This document shows, piece after piece, positions 26,089 through 35,353 of a stretch of DNA of 64,000 bases (the stretch's first letter is position 1; each line of letters starts with the position of its first letter). The notes below the pieces were generated by a model. That model was not told where the DNA came from, did not search any database, and saw only the letters and a list, made by a program, of their open reading frames with translations. Source of the stretch: a virus; the IMG/VR virus record IMGVR_UViG_3300007609_001079, positions 1 to 64,000 of that record; one strand, given 5' to 3'. A program made the position numbers and the translations under genes.

Positions 26089-26302
26089 CTCTTGATGGTC
26101 TGTTTTCAGGTAAGTTATCTAATGTTGCGTTTCTTCCTTTAACTGCGAATTTAGCTAAATTGTGAATTTCCCACAAATTCCACTCAACTTTCTTTTGGTG
26201 GTCTTTGATTTCAGCATCAAATAACATATCTTCAATTGCTTGAGTAGATTCCAAAATCTCACCCATAAGCTCCATATGCTGTTTAAATTGTTCGTCTGTC
26301 AT
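26039..26302 (-). CDS. Small hypothetical protein, 87 residues
   Basis: An 87-residue acidic helical protein, MTDEQFKQHMELMGEILES and onward, with a hydrophilic C-terminal tail rich in S, E and T. I do not recognise it. It sits one base after the upstream GT7-like gene and overlaps the next GT7-like gene by 50 bases, so it is wedged between two paralogues. That placement could mean it is an accessory subunit or simply a remnant of intergenic coding. No cysteine clusters, signal peptide or membrane segment are present. Confidence 0.6.
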   Translation of the reverse strand: MTDEQFKQHMELMGEILESTQAIEDMLFDAEIKDHQKKVEWNLWEIHNLAKFAVKGRNATLDNLPENRPSRDAERGTTTSKEESSES

Positions 26303-26303
26303 C

Positions 26304-27794
26304 TTATGTAATTATTTTAAATGATTCGTAATTTATTTCCTCGTTTGTTTCTTTTACTAAATTATAATCCAATGAATTTAATCCAATATCTTTCCAATCT
26401 ATATCTTTAGTTAATATATCATAGAAAAATATATCTGAATTTTCTATTACATCTGGATCATAATCATAGTATCTACCAATAATATCAGTATCACGTGAGT
26501 GTGTTAATGTATTATATTTACCAGGATATCTAACAGGTAGATAAACAGGATCCGCTACTGATATTATTTTGTTTTCAGTTATTGGTGTTCCTATAACTCG
26601 TAAGTGATTAAAGTTTTTGCCATTATCCAAAACTATTTTTTTATATGAATGAGATGGGTAGTTAAAATTTTCATCGTGATTACCAAAATCTAAATTAATT
26701 ATAGGTGAAATCCCAAATTGAGTTTCTAAATAATTTAAAGATTCATATCCATTGTAATAAAGTTCTGATATATCATCATCGGATAATATTCTATCAAACA
26801 TCATAACAGATGCTAATTCAATTTGAGAATCTATGTCAGAAATTATAATATCTTTATAATGTGGGTGGATTTTAAAATCATTTGGAATATCTACACTATG
26901 CGTTTTTCCATTTAAATTTAATTTTAATAAATTATTTTTTAAATCTACACCAAAAACTATATGATTCCATTGATTTCGATAATAACCAACGGATAAACCA
27001 TAACTCTTTTCAACATCATCCCAAATCTGACACATAATTTGTGTACTATTGTTCAGAAATATTCCAGTATCTAATCCTTTAAAATAAAATAATTTTTTAA
27101 TATCGGAATATTCTCCATTATCATTGAACCATAAAGAAATACTAAATGATTTTGTAATTGATTCTTTTGTTAATGGGTTTATCAATCCAACTGAATACGT
27201 ATCTAATGGAAATTTAACAATTTTTAATAAATGCGTTTTATCGTTTGAAGATATCTTTACATTTTCAATTCTATATGGTAATGTATCTGATAAATTTTCA
27301 TTTGAATAAACTTTATTTAAATCATAAAACTTTTCAGTATGGGCACCACTTTGTTTTAATCGATATAATAAATCTAAATCTTCAAATCCATATCCCCAAT
27401 ATTCATTTGAATAACCATTTGCTTCTACAAAATCTTCACGATTTATTAACACCACTCCACCAAAGTATTGTGGGTAAGGTAGTTTATAACCATGTGCTTG
27501 AACCTGAGTAGCTAAATGAATGGGAACATCTGGATATGAATAATCACAATCATCATTCATTGGTAACATATCAATATCATGAAATGCAAAATAGGTATAT
27601 TCTTCACCGATTTCCTTTACAACAACATTACATAATTTACCATAATTAAATGGTCTATCATCCGATTGTTCTGCAATAAAAATGGTGTAATCAATCCCCT
27701 TATCCTTTAAGAATTCATGCATATGGGGAACAAAAATATCTAAGTGTTTTTGTCTGTCCCTAAAAGGAACGATGATTGCAAGTTTTTCTTCCAT
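26304..27794 (-). CDS. GT7-type glycosyltransferase interrupted by a LamG-like domain, copy 3
   Basis: A 496-residue protein heading a transcription unit: a TATATTTATA box lies 16 bases before the ATG. GT7 motifs: IIVPFRDRQKHL, FNYGKLCNV, FHDIDMLP, YFGGVVLIN and YWGYGFEDLDLL, where the usual EDDD is EDLD. The LamG-like insert occupies about residues 205-395 (SISLWFNDNG, NHIVFGVDLK, LNLNGKTHSVDIP, IELASVMMFDRILSD). The C-terminus resumes with TLTHSRDTD, an exact match in spacing and HSRD sequence to the metal-binding segment of animal beta4GalT, and then DIGLNSLDYNL. The altered acidic motif may change the donor or lower activity. Substrate unknown. Confidence 0.86.
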   Translation of the reverse strand: MEEKLAIIVPFRDRQKHLDIFVPHMHEFLKDKGIDYTIFIAEQSDDRPFNYGKLCNVVVKEIGEEYTYFAFHDIDMLPMNDDCDYSYPDVPIHLATQVQAHGYKLPYPQYFGGVVLINREDFVEANGYSNEYWGYGFEDLDLLYRLKQSGAHTEKFYDLNKVYSNENLSDTLPYRIENVKISSNDKTHLLKIVKFPLDTYSVGLINPLTKESITKSFSISLWFNDNGEYSDIKKLFYFKGLDTGIFLNNSTQIMCQIWDDVEKSYGLSVGYYRNQWNHIVFGVDLKNNLLKLNLNGKTHSVDIPNDFKIHPHYKDIIISDIDSQIELASVMMFDRILSDDDISELYYNGYESLNYLETQFGISPIINLDFGNHDENFNYPSHSYKKIVLDNGKNFNHLRVIGTPITENKIISVADPVYLPVRYPGKYNTLTHSRDTDIIGRYYDYDPDVIENSDIFFYDILTKDIDWKDIGLNSLDYNLVKETNEEINYESFKIIT

Positions 27795-27809
27795 GTAACT
27801 TTAATTATA

Positions 27810-27819
27810 TATAAATATA
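27810..27819 (-). promoter_or_regulatory. Late-type promoter box TATATTTATA
   Basis: Exact decamer on the coding strand, 16 bases before the ATG of the GT7-LamG gene at 27794, in a 32-base gap between genes. It indicates that the downstream half of the island (27.8 to 11.1 kb) can be transcribed separately. Function inferred. Confidence 0.6.
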
Positions 27820-27826
27820 TAAAATT

Positions 27827-29104
27827 TTATATTGTAGATTTTTTTAAAGAATTATACAATTCGGGAAATAATTCTTTCCAATCTTCTTTTCTAAATTTAT
27901 CAACTGTTTCGGTTGTTCTAATAAAGGTATTAGATTCCCCATTATATTCTGCGTTATAATACCTACCAACTACATCATCATAAAACTCATCTGATAGTAA
28001 TCCTTTTATAGAATCTAATTTTTCTTGTCGTATTTGTTTTGGAATAATATTTGCTGATTGATATTCTGGTGCATGAACATGATTTGATATGATTCGTTTG
28101 ATTAAACCACTACCATTTAATTTAAACATACCACGTTTTACCAAATACTGAGTAAGTTCTTCCATATAGAGGAAGTTATAAGAATTTAATGTTTGTGTAA
28201 TGGTATAATAAAAATTATGGTCATTATATTCGGTAATGAATTTCTTTATATTATCTATTGTAAGTTTAAAGTTTGCGTTTTTTCTAATATAATCGTTTCT
28301 ATCACCAAAATCATCTACTGAAATAGATATACCAACGAATTGGAAATGTTTTAGTTTTTCTAATGCAGGTTTTATCTTTTCAAAATCGTAATTAGCGTTT
28401 GTAATATAAAATATTTTCATTTTACTCGCTAAACCATCTTCAATTAATCTATCCAATAATTTAAAGTGTTTTGGAACTAAAAAGGGCTCTCCACCACTAA
28501 TATGTAATTGGTCTATCATTGGTGAGTGTTCAATCAAAGCATTATAAAAATCCTCATCCTCAACCCAATCATAGTTTGTATATTTCATTGTTTGTAACTC
28601 ATCGTAGTTACTTGGGAAATTAACTTTATCTTTAAGATTCATGTAATCGTTAATCCAACTGGTAGATGATTCTGCATTACAACTTCTACATTTTAAATTA
28701 CAATAGTTACCTAATCTAATTTCTACGTTTCTTAAATCTATCTTTATACTTCCATCGGGTTTTGTTGATTTATCAACATCCGTATTATAAAAAGAATCTT
28801 TTTGTCTTTTACTTTTTCCACCTGCCAATTCTACATCATGACAAGTTTTACAAGCAGGGGGAACTTCACCAGCAACCATCTGCCTTCTGATTTCTTTAAA
28901 TGAATCTGAGTTTATAATTGCAGGGATACCCTCACTAATATTTATCTTTTCGTATCCACCATCAGGTAAAATATTAGATGCAGCTGATTGTCCATGTGCG
29001 TGATTGGATACACAACATACGGAACATACACCATGTGGATGAACACTAATATGTTTCCAAGGTAAATCGCATAAAAATCTATTCTCCGTTTTCATAAAGT
29101 GCAT
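27827..29104 (-). CDS. Radical SAM protein with N-terminal cysteine (twitch/SPASM-like) region
   Basis: A 425-residue radical SAM protein. The N-terminal region has FLCDLPWKHISVHPHG, VCSVCCVSNH and CKTCHDVE. The core motif CNLKCRSC lies near residue 135, followed by NAESSTSW, and HISGGEP is the SAM-contacting strand. The most similar neighbours are the genes at 29079-30395 and 20108-21298. The start is ATG at 29104, with an alternative at 29095; both overlap the upstream gene. Radical SAM chemistry could be epimerisation, dehydration or C-C bond formation on a sugar or peptide. Nothing in the sequence fixes the substrate. Confidence 0.86.
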   Translation of the reverse strand: MHFMKTENRFLCDLPWKHISVHPHGVCSVCCVSNHAHGQSAASNILPDGGYEKINISEGIPAIINSDSFKEIRRQMVAGEVPPACKTCHDVELAGGKSKRQKDSFYNTDVDKSTKPDGSIKIDLRNVEIRLGNYCNLKCRSCNAESSTSWINDYMNLKDKVNFPSNYDELQTMKYTNYDWVEDEDFYNALIEHSPMIDQLHISGGEPFLVPKHFKLLDRLIEDGLASKMKIFYITNANYDFEKIKPALEKLKHFQFVGISISVDDFGDRNDYIRKNANFKLTIDNIKKFITEYNDHNFYYTITQTLNSYNFLYMEELTQYLVKRGMFKLNGSGLIKRIISNHVHAPEYQSANIIPKQIRQEKLDSIKGLLSDEFYDDVVGRYYNAEYNGESNTFIRTTETVDKFRKEDWKELFPELYNSLKKSTI

Positions 29105-30395
29105 CTGATAGTTTTAAATCCTTTCTATATGGTATTGACTCATACCATTCTTTATATTCAGGAATAATATCTAAAAATCTATATTTTTCTTCCCTACCAT
29201 CATCTAAAATTTCGGTTGTGTGTTTTAAAACCTTTTCAATTCGTTCTCTTGGTTCAGATAAGGGTTCATCCATAAAATTAAATAAAGATTCATACTTAGG
29301 TCTTAATGCATTAGCCTCTTCTTCATTTAATGATTTTAAATGTTGTATGTATCTTTTTTTAGTTTCGTTCTTTAAATCATCGGGTAATATATTAATAGAA
29401 TAATGAAATGGATTTGTCAATACATTATTTAAATGAATATTCCAATGAGGTACTCCTAACCTTTTCCAATACTCAATATACTCAGGAATATACATTACAT
29501 TAAAAATATTAGTCGTACATGATATATGGAAGTTTATATGATTATTTATACATTTTTTTATATTTTCTTCAATAATATCCCATTTTGTACCCTTACGAGA
29601 ATATTCTGCATTTTTACCAACACCATCTATTGATGCAAATATAGTTACGTTTCCATAATCCTTTTCTATAAATGGTTTCCATAACTCTAAGTTATCATAT
29701 TGTTTAAATTTAAGATAACCTAAGTTTGTATTATATCGTAATCGTAGATTAGTATTACCAACCTCTACAAGTTTTTGTAAAATATAATAATGTTCTTCCA
29801 TTAAAAGGGGTTCACCACCTGCAAAATATATTTCTTCTACATCATTAATAAATTCATCTAAATAAAGATTAATATCTTTTTGAGAATAATTATTAACATT
29901 TATAATAGCTTGAGGTAACTCAGAACCACCGAATATTTTAACTTCATCTTCATACCACTTTGAAGATAAAAAAGAACCACACATTCTACATTTCATATTA
30001 CATAAATTGGAAAATCTAAAATCCCAATAAAGTAATTTAAAATCATTATTATGCCCATCCGCAGTTGTATTTTTAGTAATATCAGGTATATGTTTTTCAT
30101 ACCATCTATTAGAAGATGTCCTTGTAGAATCTAAAGAGTTTTTTTCTTGTTGAAAACACTTTCTACAATTATAATGCTTCTTTCCTTCCAGCATATACTG
30201 ACGGATTTCTTTCATTTTTTTATTATTCCACAACTCTTCTAATGTGTTGTGTTTTAGATTTCCAATCTCTTCTCTCCAATCAGTAAGACAGCATGGATAT
30301 ACATTACCATTTGGCCACGTGTTTAAATGTAACCAAGGTAAAACACAAAATGTTTTACTAATTTTATCACCAGGATTTTCTAATTGTTCACTCAT
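29079..30395 (-). CDS. Radical SAM protein with N-terminal cysteine (twitch/SPASM-like) region
   Basis: A 438-residue radical SAM protein. N-terminal FCVLPWLHLNTWPNGNVYPC continues to a double cysteine and CLTDW, then EEIGNLKHNTLEELWNN, then CRKCFQQE. This is the layout of a SPASM-type domain, but it precedes the radical SAM barrel. The core motif CNMKCRMC is near residue 137 and YFAGGEP follows. A Y-N-T-N-L strand and FASIDGVGKNAEYSR match the later barrel strands of anaerobic-sulfatase-maturase-like enzymes. It starts 2 bases after the upstream stop. Substrate unknown. Confidence 0.87.
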   Translation of the reverse strand: MSEQLENPGDKISKTFCVLPWLHLNTWPNGNVYPCCLTDWREEIGNLKHNTLEELWNNKKMKEIRQYMLEGKKHYNCRKCFQQEKNSLDSTRTSSNRWYEKHIPDITKNTTADGHNNDFKLLYWDFRFSNLCNMKCRMCGSFLSSKWYEDEVKIFGGSELPQAIINVNNYSQKDINLYLDEFINDVEEIYFAGGEPLLMEEHYYILQKLVEVGNTNLRLRYNTNLGYLKFKQYDNLELWKPFIEKDYGNVTIFASIDGVGKNAEYSRKGTKWDIIEENIKKCINNHINFHISCTTNIFNVMYIPEYIEYWKRLGVPHWNIHLNNVLTNPFHYSINILPDDLKNETKKRYIQHLKSLNEEEANALRPKYESLFNFMDEPLSEPRERIEKVLKHTTEILDDGREEKYRFLDIIPEYKEWYESIPYRKDLKLSDALYENGE

Positions 30396-30397
30396 AT

Positions 30398-31753
30398 CTA
30401 TGCTTCTATTTTTTGTATAGTATCAAACCATTCTATAAATTGAGTTGGTAGATAATCTTCTATTGGTTTTTGTCTACGTTTAGCGTATTGTTCTACAAAG
30501 TTTTTGAAATCATTATGTTTATTTTCCATATTATCGGAATCTTCATATGATACATCAACTTTTCTTAAATAGGTAAGTAATCGTTCATAGTGATTAATTT
30601 CCCACTCCTTCATCCAATCTTTATTTTCCTTAATTGTTTTTTCTAATCTATCAGCAACTGCGTTTTTAACGTCTTGAGAAATAATATTTACTGATTGGAA
30701 TGATGGGAATCTTAAAATATTTACACTCATATAGAATGCTTCTTTATCATTAAATTCTTTTCGCCACCCAACAATCTTTTGTAAAAATTCATCTACACTC
30801 CATATGGATAATGCTGATATTGTCATCATAATATGTACTGAACGAATATTTTCAGAATGATATGCTCGTAATATGTTCTTTTCCCAAGTATCCCATTCAA
30901 ACCCATCTCTTACAAATTCTTGTAATTCACCAATACATTCTGCAGAAGTATAAACATCAAATGATTTAAAGTTTTTTGCGGCATCTAATAGAGTATCCAT
31001 TCTCTCATCTTCTAAGATAAGATTTGAATTTACTGCGAAATCAAATGTTTCGTTATCACACATCTCAAGTAATTGCCAAAACGAAGGGGAACGAGCAGGT
31101 TCTCCACCCGATACTCTTAATTCTTGTAATCCTCCTCTGATTTCTTCGAACCACTCATAGAATTTCTCAATATAAGGGTTGTTTATGTTTTTGTTACCAT
31201 ATGGCATTGCGTGGTGACCAGTATTCTTAAAAGTAAAACCACCAGTTGTTTTCATATTCTGATAAGGTCCTCCACGAGAAATATCTTGATGCCAAGTTGA
31301 TGAGAATTCAGCGTTACAATAAGAACAAGCTAAATTACATAAGTTATCAAATGCCAATTCAACTGTTTTTGGAATTACGTTTGCATCCCAAGGCATATTT
31401 TGAATTGCCTTTACTTCCTCATCGGTATATCTGTAAGTTTGATAAACTCTATCAGAAAATAAACCACTATCTTTTTTAGCGGCATCTTCCACTCTCCAGC
31501 AATAAGAACATTCAGATGGCCTTTCACCATTTAACATTAACTTACGTTGTTCTTTTTTAAATTTGGTATTATGTAAAGCCGTTTTGTTTTCTAACAACTC
31601 ACCCTTTGGTATAGAGTGTGCGAGTGGGTGGTGACAAGAAGCGGTTCTTCCATTACCTAACCAAATAGATACATTGTACCATTTAGCTGCACAAAAGGAA
31701 GTTGATATAGAATCAATTAACTTCGCTGTATTTTGTAAACTTTTTTCTGACAT
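30398..31753 (-). CDS. Radical SAM protein, tandem group member 3
   Basis: A 451-residue protein and the third member of a tandem of close paralogues. Shared marks: FCAAKWYNVSIWLGNG, SCHHPLAH, ALHNTKFKKEQRKLMLNG, CSYCWRVED, FSDRVYQTY, the core CNLACSYC, SSTWHQDISRGGPY, and RVSGGEPARSP. Compared with the 29079 and 27827 proteins, the CC pair is replaced by CHH, suggesting a different metal site. It overlaps the upstream paralogue by 37 bases. The three tandem members may form a complex or act in sequence; this is inference from co-location. Confidence 0.86.
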   Translation of the reverse strand: MSEKSLQNTAKLIDSISTSFCAAKWYNVSIWLGNGRTASCHHPLAHSIPKGELLENKTALHNTKFKKEQRKLMLNGERPSECSYCWRVEDAAKKDSGLFSDRVYQTYRYTDEEVKAIQNMPWDANVIPKTVELAFDNLCNLACSYCNAEFSSTWHQDISRGGPYQNMKTTGGFTFKNTGHHAMPYGNKNINNPYIEKFYEWFEEIRGGLQELRVSGGEPARSPSFWQLLEMCDNETFDFAVNSNLILEDERMDTLLDAAKNFKSFDVYTSAECIGELQEFVRDGFEWDTWEKNILRAYHSENIRSVHIMMTISALSIWSVDEFLQKIVGWRKEFNDKEAFYMSVNILRFPSFQSVNIISQDVKNAVADRLEKTIKENKDWMKEWEINHYERLLTYLRKVDVSYEDSDNMENKHNDFKNFVEQYAKRRQKPIEDYLPTQFIEWFDTIQKIEA

Positions 31754-33096
31754 AACTTATAATAATTATTTAACTCTTTAAATGTGGTTTGAAAATTTGT
31801 ATTTCTTCGTTTATCATATTCATCTATAAAATTAACAAAATCACTTCTATTTTTTGTTGTTGTTACTTCATCATATGTGTTGTTATACATATGAGATATT
31901 AATCCTTGAAGTTGGTTTATTTGCTCATTAGTTAAACACCCATCTCCATTTTCATAAACACCCCAAGTTCTTTCTTGGATAAGTTCTTCAACATCTTTTT
32001 TAAATTTATCTTTTGTTTCTGTATCTAGATTTACAATAGATAAAAATTCAGGATATATTAAGAAATTATTTACAAATTGAATTTTGTTATAATCAACTTC
32101 CTTGTTATAAATAGAACGAAGTTCTAAAAGGTATCTCACAAACTCACAATAGGATTCTATTGTTAGAATATTTACTGCTGTCATACAAGATGCGAGTACA
32201 TTTTTTACATTTGAAAGAACTTTTTCAAAGTTTTTTTGCCAAACTTCATATTTTAATCCATACCTAATATATTCATTTTGAGAACCAACCGATTCTCCAC
32301 TTGTGAATATTTGTATTTCTTTTACTTTACCATCTAACTGATTTAATTTATCAATAAGTTTATCGATTAAGTTATCAGGTACCATTAAGTTGGTATTTAC
32401 ACAAAATATTAAATTAGGATTTGGATTTTCAATCAACTCATCCATTACCTTCCAAGTATCTTTTGATAAAAGTGGTTCACCACCTGTGATTCTTAATGTG
32501 TGTAATTTTGGATAAAGTTCTGGCCACCATTTCCAAAAGGCATCTACATATGGATTTTCTTCTGATTGTTTATAAGTTCGTTTATCTTCTTCTAATTTAT
32601 TGTAATTATTTGAAGTTGGATATGAACCAAATCTTTCTATTTCTTCTAACCAAGTTGTGGAATTTGAATGAGTACAATATGCACATTTCATATTACATGT
32701 ATTCGAAAAGGAAACCTCTAAATAACTTGGTTCTATATCTCTGGTACCTTTTTCTAAGATTTCATCTTTTTTAATTTGAGAAAAAGAATTACCAGATTTA
32801 TAAATTCTTTCAGAAAAGTAATTATCACCTAAATCTTCAATCTTCCAACAATATTCACATTCACTCGGTCTATCACCTCGCAACATCTTTTTCATTTGTT
32901 GCTTTTTATATCTAGTATTATGAAGTGCTTTTGGATTTCTCTGAACTTCTCTTAATGGTATTTTATGAGGTGATGGATAATGACAGGAATGGTTATATCC
33001 ATTTTGTAAGTAAAGTGTTAATTGTGACCATTTAGCTAAACAGAAACTTGATGATACTTTACCAAGTTCCTTCTTAACTTTTAAATGATGTTCCAT
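31717..33096 (-). CDS. Radical SAM protein, tandem group member 2
   Basis: A 459-residue protein beginning MEHHLKVKKELGKVSS. A GTG at 33111 would add five residues, but ATG at 33096 forms a TAATG overlap with the upstream stop and is preferred; GAGGAG lies 14 bases before it. Motifs: FCLAKWSQLTLYLQNG, SCHYPSPH, ALHNTRYKKQQMKKML, CEYCWKIED, FSERIYKSG, core CNMKCAYC and RITGGEPLLSKDTW. It aligns throughout with its two tandem neighbours and so derives from duplication. Chemistry and substrate unknown. Confidence 0.86.
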   Translation of the reverse strand: MEHHLKVKKELGKVSSSFCLAKWSQLTLYLQNGYNHSCHYPSPHKIPLREVQRNPKALHNTRYKKQQMKKMLRGDRPSECEYCWKIEDLGDNYFSERIYKSGNSFSQIKKDEILEKGTRDIEPSYLEVSFSNTCNMKCAYCTHSNSTTWLEEIERFGSYPTSNNYNKLEEDKRTYKQSEENPYVDAFWKWWPELYPKLHTLRITGGEPLLSKDTWKVMDELIENPNPNLIFCVNTNLMVPDNLIDKLIDKLNQLDGKVKEIQIFTSGESVGSQNEYIRYGLKYEVWQKNFEKVLSNVKNVLASCMTAVNILTIESYCEFVRYLLELRSIYNKEVDYNKIQFVNNFLIYPEFLSIVNLDTETKDKFKKDVEELIQERTWGVYENGDGCLTNEQINQLQGLISHMYNNTYDEVTTTKNRSDFVNFIDEYDKRRNTNFQTTFKELNNYYKLCQKKVYKIQRS

Positions 33097-34511
33097 TACA
33101 GTTTGCCACACTCCTCGTAAAATTCTGCTAATTCTGGAAAAGTTTCTTTGAAGTTAGTACCTCTACGTTCATCATGAGCTTTAAACATATTGTAGAAGTT
33201 TCTACGAAGTTTATTCTGTTCACTTTCATCTATTGGTTCATCAAACCAATCTATAATTCTTCGTATTTTTCCAATCTCAATTTGAGTAAATCCTAAATAC
33301 CAATCTTTCCATTCTTCTATTTCCCAAAGTGGTTTAATAGTATGTAAAGTTTCCATTTGAATTGCAATAGATTCCAAAGTATCTCTCCATTCTTTTGGTA
33401 AAATTTTTACAATCTGATGGGTGGGATATCTTAGATAAGCAGAATCTAAAGTTAAAGCGGTTACCCAATATCTATCTGGTGAATTGTGTTTTACCTTTTG
33501 TTCAAATACCCAATCCACTAAATCAGCATATTTTGGAACTGATAAAGCATTGAAGGTACTCATCACTGCTATTGATAATTTTTTAGTTTTTGAAAGTAGT
33601 TCATCAACTCTACGTTGCCATTCATCAAATTCTAGACCATTTCTAATATAATCTGCTTGTTTACCAAAAGTATCAACTGATGTAAATATTGTGAGTTCCG
33701 ATACTCTACCACTTTCTTCCAATTGAACTAACTTCTCTACCAATTTATCATAAAGAACAGCAGGTACACCTAAGTTAGAATTTATAGATAATTTTAAATT
33801 AGTGTTTGGGTTATCAGTAGTAAGAATGTGGTCAATTACTTTCCAAAAATCAGGAGACATTGAAGGTTCACCACCGGTAATCCTAAAAGTGTGCATATCT
33901 TTATACAAATCTGGCCACCATTCCCAAAACGCATCTACATATGGATTTGGTTCAGAATGTTTATAAGGCATTTTACCAACTTCCTCAAACCACTCTAAAT
34001 TATTAAAGTTATCAGTAGTGGGATATGCACCATGTTTTTTTAATTCAGTTACCCATGCTGATGAATATTGAGGTCCACAATATGAACATTTAAAGTTACA
34101 TGCATTTGAAAAAGCAACCTCAACATATTTTGGATTATAGTTTTTTCTCCAAGGAGTATTTTTAATTTCATCAAAAAATGGTTCTGACCAAGGTTCTGAT
34201 GATTTATATGTTCTATCAGAAAACTCCGGTCCACTGTCCTCAACTTTCCAACAGTAATCACATTCATCAGGCCTACCACCTTCTAACATCTCCTTACGTT
34301 GACGTTTTTTATGTTTGGTATTATGAAGTGCGGTTGGGTTTCTTCTTAATTCTAATAATGGAATTTTATGAGGTATAGGGTGGTGACAAGAATGTGTTTC
34401 ACCATTTTGCAAATGAATTGTAACTTGTGTCCATTTTGCTAAACAAAAACCACAACCAGTTTCGTTTAATTTATCCCTTAAATCGTAAAGTTCTCCTCTA
34501 TGGTCTATCAT
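33096..34511 (-). CDS. Radical SAM protein, tandem group member 1
   Basis: A 471-residue protein, first of the tandem trio in transcription order. Motifs: CGFCLAKWTQVTIHLQNG, SCHHPIPH, ALHNTKHKKRQRKEML, CDYCWKVED, FSDRTYKSS, core CNFKCSYC near residue 140, SSAWVTELKKHGAYP and RITGGEPSMSPDFW. The N-terminal cysteines and histidines precede the barrel as in the other two. ATG overlaps the upstream GT2-like stop (ATGA). Genes for a GT2 transferase and a methyltransferase lie immediately upstream, consistent with a glycan-modification unit. Confidence 0.87.
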   Translation of the reverse strand: MIDHRGELYDLRDKLNETGCGFCLAKWTQVTIHLQNGETHSCHHPIPHKIPLLELRRNPTALHNTKHKKRQRKEMLEGGRPDECDYCWKVEDSGPEFSDRTYKSSEPWSEPFFDEIKNTPWRKNYNPKYVEVAFSNACNFKCSYCGPQYSSAWVTELKKHGAYPTTDNFNNLEWFEEVGKMPYKHSEPNPYVDAFWEWWPDLYKDMHTFRITGGEPSMSPDFWKVIDHILTTDNPNTNLKLSINSNLGVPAVLYDKLVEKLVQLEESGRVSELTIFTSVDTFGKQADYIRNGLEFDEWQRRVDELLSKTKKLSIAVMSTFNALSVPKYADLVDWVFEQKVKHNSPDRYWVTALTLDSAYLRYPTHQIVKILPKEWRDTLESIAIQMETLHTIKPLWEIEEWKDWYLGFTQIEIGKIRRIIDWFDEPIDESEQNKLRRNFYNMFKAHDERRGTNFKETFPELAEFYEECGKL

Positions 34512-35353
34512 ACTGAAACTATTTTATCTATAAGTATTTCCCATTGTGAATAACTCTGATGATAATTTTCATCCATTTTTTCAATGTGGAAATCTGGATT
34601 ATCTATATCGATTTTCCAATCATTTAATTGTATCCCTCGATACATTTTTTTATATTCCTGCCAATAAGTGTAATCTTCTTTCGTTTCACTTACTTCTTTT
34701 AATCTTTCTAAAACAGTTGAATCCCATTTAAAATGATGAACTTGTACAAATCCTTCACCTTTACCAATTGGATATTTCTTTTTATGAAATTTCCCCCAGC
34801 TGTTTTTACCATCTTCACCTACAATTGCATAGTGTTGACCCGAAGTTACATCAACCGAACCTTTCATTACACAAACTTTGTTAGGACAAGCCCCACTCAT
34901 TGGATATCTAAAAAATCCTGCTAATGGGAAAGATTTCCAAATATCCGTATATCTGTGAACATTTGGAAACTTCCCTCCTTCTCCTATCCTATCGAGAAAT
35001 CCACCTGTGATAAACTCCCATCCATTTTCTTCACATTCTTTTATCATCTTACGAATGTTTTTTGGATACAAGTGAAATTCATCATCATCCGCAACCACCC
35101 ACCATTCATCTGGTTTAGTTTGCTTTACTTTGTTATATAATTCAGTTACCTTCTCCCAATTAAATTTAGGTTCTGTAACCACCATATAAGGTTCCACACC
35201 ACACTTCTTTACTTCTTCAAGTATTCCATCATCTTCACTCTGTCTATACACCACAACGAAGATTTCATCTACCATCGATTCGTAATGTTTTAACATATGT
35301 GGAAATAATGTAGTATTGTGTCCTACAACCGTAACTAAATTTAATTTTTGCAT
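34508..35353 (-). CDS. Glycosyltransferase family 2-like protein
   Basis: A 281-residue GT-A fold protein. LNLVTVVGHNTTLFPHMLKH is the first strand, KPDEWWVVADDDEFHLYP carries the acidic D-x-D-type metal motif near residue 90, and GGFLDRIGEGG and VQVHHFKWDSTVLERLKEV resemble proteins annotated as GT2-like (glyco_tranf_2_4) enzymes. No membrane segment is present. It overlaps the upstream methyltransferase by 13 bases. It should transfer a sugar from a nucleotide donor to the island's acceptor; neither is identifiable. Confidence 0.78.
   Translation of the reverse strand: MQKLNLVTVVGHNTTLFPHMLKHYESMVDEIFVVVYRQSEDDGILEEVKKCGVEPYMVVTEPKFNWEKVTELYNKVKQTKPDEWWVVADDDEFHLYPKNIRKMIKECEENGWEFITGGFLDRIGEGGKFPNVHRYTDIWKSFPLAGFFRYPMSGACPNKVCVMKGSVDVTSGQHYAIVGEDGKNSWGKFHKKKYPIGKGEGFVQVHHFKWDSTVLERLKEVSETKEDYTYWQEYKKMYRGIQLNDWKIDIDNPDFHIEKMDENYHQSYSQWEILIDKIVSV

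Noticed and set aside
20108-34511. A ribosomally made peptide (RiPP) pathway around the radical SAM proteins
   Set aside because: No short precursor with a leader and repeated core was seen, and no RiPP transporter or peptidase is nearby. The neighbours are sugar genes, so a glycan role is more likely, but this is not excluded.
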